This document shows positions 56,225 to 64,000 of a stretch of 64,000 nucleotides of DNA, piece after piece. Made by a program: the position numbers and the translations under genes. The notes under the pieces were generated by a model. That model saw only the letters and a list, made by a program, of their open reading frames with translations, was not told the DNA's origin and made no database searches. The DNA comes from Rutpela maculata (Eukaryota > Arthropoda > Insecta > Coleoptera > Cerambycidae), in NCBI GenBank assembly GCA_936432065.2, contig OW386285.2, positions 102,553,869-102,617,868 on the forward strand, given 5' to 3'. Positions within the stretch are counted from its first letter, which is position 1. Each line of letters opens with the position of its first letter.

Positions 56225-57231
56225 CTCCAACAAAAAGTATCTCTGTAGTTTCAGCTAGAGAAAGGACAATGTTAAAAATATCTGATTTTTGGCCCTCATC
56301 GCGGAACACATAAGACCCAGAGAAAATGGGTGGAAAAGGCTCAACATTAATCAAAATACGTCTTTGCGGTATCAAAAGGCTGGGTAAAATTCTATTTCAC
56401 CCCTAAAACATAAAATGGCTTTGAATAACAGCTTCTATTGAATGTGAAAATTATATTTATTTTATGACAACTAGTAGGTATCGATTCAATAGAGATAACA
56501 AAATGGTAAAAAACCACCCCTATTCACACCCTATTCAGGGGGTGGAACGCCATACACAGCACTTAATATTAAAAAACTAGGTACTAAGGTGATTTAAAAA
56601 ACTCGGATTGTAAAAAGGATCGCCTCCTCGTGGTGTATTCTGGAAAACACAATAAGTGGATAAAAGATCCTCCTTTGCAAGTATCCATTTGCATATACAG
56701 TGTGGCTACAATTTCGTGAACACAAACCTGTATCTATGTTATTACATGACGGATCGTTTTCTAATTTGGGCAGGCCACATATACCATGGTAGTGCATATT
56801 TAGAATCTAATAGAATACATTTTAATCATAGGCGTGCGTTGCAGGAAATAAATAAAGGGGCAAATTTTTACGATTTTTTATTAGCGAATCGGATAGAAAA
56901 AAATCGATGTCATATTCTTATTTATCACCCTCGAAAACATACCTGAAACAAGTTTCATCCAAATCCTATGCAGGGTTGCTCAGAAAATAAAGAAATATGT
57001 TTTCTCCCGTATGTAATTTCATGTTAACATTGTGTCCCATTTACTTCTTCTTTATGGCATGCGTACTACAGAAAAAAATAACACACAGAAACATCACATA
57101 AACGTATTAACAGAAAAACAATTGACATTAAGAATACATTTGTGGTAATGATAAATTGTTGAAGGAATTATATGAAATAATGGAATTTTTATTCTTTTCA
57201 TTTGTCATCATAACTTAATTAATTAATTATA

Positions 57232-58272
57232 CTAATGAATTCTTCTAACTTCAACATAACCGCCATCCAATGTGATGCATGCTTCTACCCTTTTTCTAAC
57301 ATGACGAATCACTTTTATCTGTTCGTGCCTTGTGATACTTTGACATGCCTCTGTAATTCGTTGCCGCAATTCTTCCACAGTATGAGACCGATTAACGTAT
57401 ACTTTATTTTTTATGTTACCCCAAAAACAAAAATCCATCGGGGTGAGATCCGGGGATCTTGGAGGAAACTCATAGGAAAATTGGTGTCAAGCCAATTTCT
57501 AACTATACGAGAACTATGTGCTGGGGCACCGTCTAACAAAAAGTTCGCTCACGTTTAACGGTACATTATCAAGAAAATCCATAATTTCTGTTTCTAGAAA
57601 ATTCAGAAAATTTTGAGCAGTCAAATTCTGAATAAAAAAAGGTCCAATAATTTGTTGATTTAAAATAGCACACCAAACATTCACTTTGAATAAGTATTGA
57701 TTTTTACTGTTAATTATCCAATGTGGGTTTTCAGACGCCCAGTATCTCATATTTTGGGTGGATCTTACACCATTTGATGTAAAAGTAGATTCGTCACAAT
57801 AGATTAAATTTTTCAAAAAATCTCTGTTGTTCAAAAATTCACCCTGCATCCAAAGTGCATAATCCAATCTTCTTTTAAAATCCCCTTCTAAGAGTGTGTG
57901 TAATATTTTATGCTTAAATGGTTTTATGTTATTTTTTTTTAGACATCTTATTATTTCTTTGTTTAGATTTAAGTTCAAAGAAGCTTGTCTTATACTTAAT
58001 TTTGGATTATTACGGAATGCTTGCAAAATTCTGTTTTCATTTAAATTATTCCGATTATAATTTGTTGGTCTTAATATTGTAACGTTTCCAGTTTGATTAA
58101 AAATTCGATTAAACTTAGCTATTGTGCTAAAACTTACTGGAGGCCGGTTAGGATGTCGGTCATTAAAAGTTCTTGCTGCTTCTCTTACTGTTATATTTTC
58201 TCCTACAATTCTAATAATCTCAACTTTTTCAGTAAATGATAAACGATTTTCTGACATTGTATTAGAAATCAC
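57232..58272 (-). pseudogene. Mariner-superfamily transposase, two frameshifts
   Basis: Start ATG at 58272 or 58257. An N-terminal helix-turn-helix (FTEKVEIIRIVGENITVREA, then a GNVT linker) resembles the domain often annotated DUF4817 in insect transposases. The catalytic core follows: LIYCDESTFTSNG (first Asp), VNVWCAILNQQIIGPFFI, then a frameshift near 57545 before LDGAPAHSS (second Asp), a second near 57455 before SPDLTPMDFCFWG (third Asp, consistent with DD34D), and C-terminal VEELRQRITEACQSI to about 57240. Two frameshifts and an in-frame stop make it inactive, but the overall length is preserved. Confidence 0.85.
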
Positions 58273-58340
58273 AATTATTTGAAGTCTAAATTCAACACTA
58301 AAATGTAAACTACTTAGCTTATGTCACAATATGACATTTC

Positions 58341-59996
58341 GCGTGACGTCACAGATCACAGACCTTAGGAAAAATAAACCGCTGTCATTAGCTGTCAATT
58401 GGCGACTGACTGAACCTCAGAATTAAATTTTTCGTAATCCTAGAGTTTTTATCGATATTATATCATACAAAATGGCTAGTTTTTATTGTATTATTAATTG
58501 TGGAAGTGTGGCAATCCGAGACAACATCAGTTTTTGTAAAATAACGTCGATATACAGCCAGAAGAGGTTAGGTTAAACAATTAGGCAATCCAACGACCTG
58601 TCAAAATTATTTTTCAATATGGCGCTGAGGGCAAACATGGGGTTTATTTTAATTAACTCGCGGAAACGTAACCAAGGCAACCGAAAAAAAACTCATTTAA
58701 CGAATGAAAATAAAGGATTGCCGGATGTTTGCCCTCAGCGCCATGTTGGAAGTCACGTGGTTTGGATCGCCTAATTCAGGCATTTAAAAGAAATGCTTTA
58801 AGTTAATGCATAAGAATGATTGTGATAGTAATAACTGCTGCTCAAACAAGCAATAAACAATCCATGGTAAAGGAAATTAATATTTTATATTGGTTTGTCT
58901 CTATATTTAATAACTATTTCTTATTTAAATTTTAGATGAGCGAAGCATGAACTGCACGGACGGAGAGTATATTTAAGAGAATACAAGTCATAATTAACAA
59001 TTGACCTAGATAAAATAGTAAAATACATGTTAAACATTTTATGTAATATATTATAATAAAAAATTTACAAAAATTACAACGGTTTGCGTAGTCCAATCTA
59101 TAGGTATATAAGGTATAGACGAGGGGCTAACCGCTGGAAGAAATTGTGTACATCTTATTACATACTTCAAACAGTTTACAGTAGGTACGTCAGTCTTTCA
59201 TTGTTTATTTTATAAAGTGTCTTTTTCACAGAATTTACAGCGACTAATCTCCAACCATAGCCATGTTCATTGCTAAGAAACTAAAAGGAAAGATTTCCTG
59301 TTAAGTGGTGAACATGTTTTGTCTAGACTGGCAACACAATCCCAGTGAGCATTAAGGAACCATCTGAATCTGCAATAGTCCAAGGAGTCAATGGCTTTTA
59401 TTCATGGTGCCTAAGAGTTCATATCCTGAAAAATTATTTTCTGCATTAGGAATTATTTATAAAAGAACATTTAATTAGGCAAGCATATATGAAAAAAATG
59501 GTTGGTAACTAATTCTTACCGTTGTAACAAGCTTTTATCCTGCAAATTTCTTGCAGAGTACTTCTTTCACTTAACCACAAACAGCTTCAAGACTTCTCAA
59601 TGCCTTGAATTTGTCCTTCTGTCTACGTAATTCTTTCAAAAATCAAGTAATTTGCAACATCCCTATGTGTAACATTTGGAAATACATCAATATTTGTACT
59701 AAAGTATTTTTTTCTCAAAATATAAGGATTTAATTCGATGGCAGCCGTATACCTAACCTCTACATCAGGAGACAATTCTGCAAAATACGAACTAACCGTC
59801 ATCCTGACGAACAAAATTGTTTATATAACAGTATTAAGAATAGTTGTAGATGTTAAATAATTCAACAATAAGTTCTTAAATGGCACAAACACTACAAAAT
59901 TCACTTTAAAGAAACACGTTTAATCGGCAGATTTCTCAATGACAGCTGTTTGTTTTTCCTAAGGTCTCAAAATCTGTGACGTCGGCGCACGCGACC
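58341..59996. mobile_element. THAP-type DNA element, copy B (decayed)
   Basis: Left end CGCGTGACGTCACAGATC then ACCTTAGGAAAAATAAACCG; right end GTTTGTTTTTCCTAAGGTCT then GTGACGTCGGCGCACGCGAC. Matches copy A (45616-47762) at both ends and in blocks such as GTGGCAATCCGAGACAAC, GCAATAAACAAT and GTCTAGACTGGCAACACAAT. About 0.5 kb shorter, with a GGCGCTGAGGGCAAACATG / complement inverted pair at 58621-58745 that copy A lacks. Inserted in the mariner element. Confidence 0.65.
58472..58576 (+). CDS. THAP-like N-terminal exon of the copy B element
   Basis: 34-codon frame MASFYCIINCGSVAIRDNIS ... SQKRLG. The spacing M-x4-C-x3-C and the following SFCKI resemble the start of a THAP zinc finger (C2CH), as in P-element transposases and THAP proteins. 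It may continue by splicing: AGAGG|TTAGGT could hold a donor, but the downstream coding part is too decayed to follow. THAP assignment is inference from a short motif. Confidence 0.45.
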   Translation: MASFYCIINCGSVAIRDNISFCKITSIYSQKRLG

Positions 59997-60566
59997 CATA
60001 AAGCCATTCCATGGCACCATTGGATTTTGCATTATAATTGCAAGCAGTAAAGATTGATAAATTATTGTTTTATTATTTTTAGAATTCCCTTTTAATTTGC
60101 TCTTACATTGTATACTAAGTAAATTAGTTGCTAAAAAATCTCATGACAATTCTTATGATTAGAGTAAAAAAGCAGCGAGAGTTCTTAATCACCGATATGC
60201 TTAACCGTCCTTCAAGTTAGTTTTAACAGATTATCTAAAAAGGGAATAACGAAAGAAAATTGAAATATATCTTTATTTTCTGAGCAACCCTGCATAGGAT
60301 TTGGATGAAACTTGTTTCAGGTATGTTTTCGAGGGTGATAAATAAGAATATGACATCGATTTTTTTCTATCCGATTCGCTAAAAAAAATCGTAAAAATTT
60401 GCCCCTTTATTTATTTCCTGCAACTCACGCCTATGATTAAAATGTATTCTATTAGGTTCTAAATATGCACTACCGTGGTATATGTGGCCTGCCCAAATTA
60501 GAAAACGATCCGTCAAGTAATAACATAGATACAGGCTTGTGTCCACGAAATTGTAGCCACACTGTA

Positions 60567-61744
60567 TATATTCGCTTCCCTTTCCCTTTACCCTTTTCTC
60601 CAACAAATGAAGTTCTATAGCTTACCCAGAAGTAAGGAAGTGGAATAATATAACAGAGAATAAATTAATATCATTTTCAACCCCTTACAGTGATTAGCCA
60701 TCTTTAATATCTATCTGTTAAATGCAGACATAAGAACCAATAGAAACCTTTCATTTTATTTTAATTTGCTTTGTAAATATTTTGTACTAGATGCTATTCT
60801 AACATCTTTAACTAACGGCAGTTTTTCTTTATAGGGATACCATTAAGTAATTAGTATGATTCCATATATTTCATAAAATGAAAATCTTTTTTTTCTAATA
60901 TTACATTATCTAAAGTGCCTGTCATCCCTAAACTGAAGTAGATTTTGATTCATTTTAGTCACCTTGTTTCCTATTTTTTAGTGTTTGAAGCGGTGAATAC
61001 GATTCTACCACCTGAATAGGGTAGTTTGGTTGTTTTCGAAGTTGCTAAATAACTCGCTATTTGTTCTTTATTAAAAAAACGTGTTGACTGAAACCATACA
61101 GATCTATTGTAATATTACGTGCTGTAAATATTTTTCATATTCACATAGAGGTAGTTTTTCGTAATAAGGACGTCAAGACAAAGTGGATGTCTGTCCCTTT
61201 CACTAGTAGAAAATAATTTGGTGCATTACTAAGTGCCGTGGCATTTTTTTTTTTTAATATTCGAGACTGCGAATAGAATTGCACTCCCGAATAGGGTAGT
61301 TTGGTGGTTTCCACGGTCGCTAACTAAACCCTTTTTTGTAACAATACTTGCTGCAAATATTATTTCATACCCTTACTAGGGTTGTTTTTGAAAACGGGGA
61401 TGCTGAGGTCAGGATCAGTTGAAGATCTGGCTCAACTAATATTAAAAAATTATTTTTTCTATGATTATGTTGAAAGTGAAATTTTCTAACTTCAAAATGA
61501 CTTCGGAAAGTGTCACTTTGCCGCACGCCGTGTGTTTTTGTACAATTTTGTTGAAATTCAAACTTTCAAATTTTGGAAAGACTTTAAGGGAAATAACTTC
61601 ATAACCGTAGAAAAAATAGTATGTAACACACATGTGGCAAGCTTCATTGCAAAACTCGTATGATAGGAACACTCGCTACGCTCGTGTTCCTACTTTCATA
61701 CGTTTTACAATGAAGTCCTTGCCACACTTGTATTACAATGTACT
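60567..61744. other. Non-coding part of element Q
   Basis: AT-rich, no gene. Contains two diverged blocks around GAATAGGGTAGTTTGGT (60960-61030, 61260-61330) and a 108-bp hairpin at 61628-61735. Confidence 0.5.
61628..61735. repeat. 108-bp snap-back hairpin
   Basis: CACATGTGGCAAGCTTCATT mirrors AATGAAGTCCTTGCCACACT, and the apex GAACACTCGCTACGCTCGTG folds on itself. Non-coding; looks like a minimal foldback repeat. Confidence 0.75.
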
Positions 61745-62101
61745 ATTGTACATTTTTAATCGCCTTGGTGCCTATTTTCTTAATATTGGGTGTTGTGTAT
61801 GGCGTTTCACCACCTCAATAGAGTGTGAATAGTGGTAGTTTTTACCCTTTTGTTATTTCTACTGAATCGATACCTAATAGTTATCATAAAATAAACATAA
61901 TGTTCACATATTATTCAAAGCAATTTTAGGGGATGTTTTTATGTTTTTAGGGGTGAAATATAATTCTCCCCAGCCTTTTGATGCCAGGAAGACGTATTTT
62001 TATTAATTTTAAGTCTTTTTCAACCATTTTTTTCTGGGTCTTATGCGTTCCGCGAGGGGGGCCAAAAATCAGTTATTTTTAACATTGTTCTTTACTATTA
62101 A

Positions 62102-62340
62102 TGAAGAGCTAAGTGGATAAAGGTGTAAAAGTGAAAAACACGTTATTGAGTAATTTAACTCGAAAGTTTTTAGGCGAGAACTTTTTTGTTATAACGACTA
62201 TATAGTTTGCATTTTGCGATGATATTGACATTTGATGTACTTTTCAGACAAATAACTAAAGTTGTCAGTTGTCATTATTTTCGAAAATTTTAAAAAATTA
62301 ATGTACATAACACCTTTATCTGTTCATAAGTTTCTCTGAA
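62102..62340. repeat. Small inverted-repeat element related to 3334-3707
   Basis: Starts AGAGCTAAGTGGATAAAGGT and ends ACACCTTTATCTGTTCATAA, a diverged version of the GAAGACCTAAGTGGAT...ATCCACTTAGGTCTTC family. Non-coding. Confidence 0.5.
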
Positions 62341-62368
62341 ATAAATAAAGAATTAGTGAATAAAAGTG

Positions 62369-63424
62369 TTAAGAAATTAAACATATTTTATTATTATTAA
62401 AACATTGTACAATTTTTAGGTAGTCGGACAGTTCTACGGTTTTGAGCCACAGTTTGGTCATTTCCAAGTATGTTGTGATAATACGGCCTTGCCATTTATT
62501 TATGAATGGTAATTGTTCTTTAAGATTGGCCAATTTTCCTACACTTAAGCTGCCCTTGTTTTCATTAAACACCGTTAGAGCAATACAGTCGGAATTTATC
62601 TTATGCATATTCCTTTTCTTTAAAATATCGACTTTGTAAAATAGAGTCATTTCATCTAGTGATGTAATAGTAGCACCCATAGGTGCGATTTTATACCGTC
62701 GCGAAAATAAACCTTTTCATTGTTCAAGTTTTTCTTCCTGTTGTACAAATTGAGTTTTGAGGCAATTTCATCAATATCCTTGAAATTATTCTTCATATCT
62801 ATGATAACGGCGTCTTTGGGAGTTCTTAAAATTTCTCGATACTGGTCCGGAACGTAGATGTTTTGATGTTTCCTTAAAATTTTCTCGACTCTGCCAAAGT
62901 CTCTGTCTGAATCTAAATATGAATGTCCCACCTCCGAAAATTTATGGTCGATAACTTTAAATTCTCTCTTTAAAATAAACAACTGGTAAAGTGTAATGAT
63001 ATTGAAGTTTTTATTTTGTCCACCACAGGAGTCGGACCATATTATAATGTGATCGATCTTTTCTTGGAAATATTCATTGTAAATTTGTAAAAAGGTGTGT
63101 AAGCAACTAGCAATTTTTAGGTTTTCACGGCTGGCCATATCTTCAGTCCATGTGAAAAAGAACGGTTTTTTTTTCAGTATTCCTCAATGTAGGTATGCCA
63201 AGGTTGTAAAACCACATTTGACGAAGGTAAAATGCTTTCGATGTACTTAATTTTGACAGCGGCATGGTTTGCTGAAGATCTAAAGTAAGAAAGCAAATCG
63301 TTCTATCTTCTGTAACTTTTGCTCCGTCACGCTTTTGTTGTTCGAAAGCTAGTTTGTAATTTTCTTCGTATTCTTTAGTATTATTTCCAGCATCACATTT
63401 GGGAAAAAATGTGAGACATTTCAT
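62369..63424 (-). pseudogene. Uncharacterised insect repeat-family protein (SDSCGGQNKN motif), frameshifted
   Basis: Three minus-strand frames in order: 63424-63143 (FFPKCDAGNNTKEYEENYKL, ICFLTLDLQQTMPLSKLSTS, LRQMWFYNLGI), 63138-62656 (IIIWSDSCGGQNKNFNIITL, HKFSEVGHSYLDSDRDFGRV, VPDQYREIL) and 62680-62369 (MGATITSLDEMTLFYKVDIL). I recall this as a multicopy insect family, possibly assigned DUF7869. The acidic DLQ / SDSCGG / DRDFG pattern is compatible with an RNase-H-like transposase core, but that is inference. Two frameshifts break it. The N-terminus may be missing beyond 63424. Confidence 0.68.
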
Positions 63425-64000
63425 GATCTCAATTAAACAATTTTGAATACCATGGACGTAATTTCAGCAATAATCCAATAAATGTAAGCATAGCGAACCC
63501 TATCATTCTTAAACGATAACCTTATAAACCCAAATGACCTTTGACTTGATTGGCGTAATTATCATACTTATTATTTTTTCCGCAAGAATTTCGGAATTCG
63601 CCAGATTTGCCTTAAACAATTTAATGCTCTTTCAAAATATTGGGTGGGCAGAAGCCATACCAGATATCAGTTTTGCTCTTGTCATAAAAATTTCTACGGT
63701 CCAGCCCTCTTCTACTTGTCAGCATAAAAATGTTTGTACAAAAATCAACACTGCAAAGCGTCACTTTCCAGTATTTCTGATTTACAGACTAATTTGCTAG
63801 AATACTTTGGTAAATTCGTATTTTATTATTGCATTTTATACTGATAATGTTTTGTCTTTAAAACATTATTAAAACTTGCCTGGGAAGAAATTGCCACTAT
63901 GTGACTGATATCTGCTGAATTGCCAAAAGGTATACATGTGTTTACAGCAATTAGATACTCAAGTACCATCTCGACTCTTGTACCATCTTATACCATTTCG
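63425..64000. other. AT-rich right edge, nothing recognised
   Basis: No reliable gene or repeat. The upstream part of the relic at 62369-63424 would be expected here, but no matching frame was seen. Confidence 0.4.

Larger units (their letters stand above)
56698..60564. mobile_element. Tc1/mariner-type element with about 0.3-kb terminal inverted repeats
   Basis: Ends CAGTGTGGCTACAATTTCG and its complement, each next to TA (56696-56697, 60565-60566). The repeats extend about 300 bp (56698-57000 and 60262-60564), sharing GGGCAGGCCACATATACCA, CATAGGCGTG(C/A)GTTGCAGG and CAGGGTTGCTCAGAAAATAA. A minus-strand transposase relic lies at 57232-58272. A second DNA element (58341-59996) sits in its upstream region; without it the element would be about 2.2 kb. 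Confidence 0.82.
56225..62095. mobile_element. Outer inverted-repeat element Q, split by a mariner element
   Basis: Left arm about 56225-56590 mirrors right arm about 61745-62095: CAAAAGGCTGGG with CCCAGCCTTTTG, CACCCCTAAAACATAAAA with the complement near 61945, TAGGTATCGATTCAATAGAG with the complement near 61858, and GTTAAAAATATCTGATTTTT with the complement near 62075. Between the mariner and the right arm are repeated GAATAGGGTAGTTTGGT motifs (61013, 61293). Ends not sharply defined. Confidence 0.65.

Noticed and set aside
62442..62639. 65-codon + strand frame
   Set aside because: Antisense to the SDSCGGQNKN-family relic.

Overview
This is a TE-saturated, AT-rich stretch of an arthropod, almost certainly insect, nuclear genome. 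The evidence is a brainiac-type glycosyltransferase, a multi-exon host gene with ordinary GT/AG introns, an invertebrate Ty3/Gypsy element, R2-type and Jockey-type LINE remains, hAT- and Tc1/mariner-type DNA elements, and decayed ORF families I associate with insect repeat annotation. A beetle or hemipteran is my guess only. No prokaryotic features, tRNA, rRNA or CRISPR were seen.

Host genes: (1) bases 2-859, + strand, the 3' part of a brn-like beta-1,3-glycosyltransferase that runs off the left edge. (2) Five phase-compatible exons of a coiled-coil protein between 18480 and 29840, + strand (18480-18696, 18792-19008, 24028-24266, 29374-29518, 29723-29840), open at both ends. Its C-terminal heptad pattern reminds me of SDCCAG8/CCCAP centrosomal proteins, tentatively. 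I saw no convincing host exon after 29840.

Layout: 1-11 kb holds brn, then an interspersed repeat (two copies) and long palindromic elements, one carrying two further MITEs and a mariner transposase relic. 11-18 kb holds three TIR elements, a GC-rich tandem duplication and head-to-tail decayed R2-like LINEs, one split by a 480-bp TIR element. 18-30 kb is the coiled-coil gene, with introns full of foldback elements including a three-level Russian-doll nest. 30-34.6 kb holds a decayed cysteine-rich (CXC-tailed) ORF family copy between weak inverted repeats. 34.7-49.3 kb is a deep stack: a TA-flanked element split by a 13.5-kb hAT-ended unit (35082-48609). That unit contains a palindromic element, a foldback element with inverted tandem arrays, a retroposon with a long target duplication, an intact-looking Gypsy element (38853-43530) and a THAP-type DNA element. 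49.5-54 kb holds further palindromes and a second CXC-family relic. 56-62 kb is another nest (outer inverted repeats > mariner with 0.3-kb TIRs > THAP-type element). 62-63.5 kb holds a frameshifted relic with an SDSCGGQNKN motif.

Several insertions can be dated relative to one another because the opposite arm of the host palindrome, or a sister copy, preserves the empty site. The best candidates for something undescribed are the hAT-ended composite, the foldback element with its protein fragment, and the THAP-type family with GGTCG...CGACC ends. All boundaries were read by eye, without alignment software.
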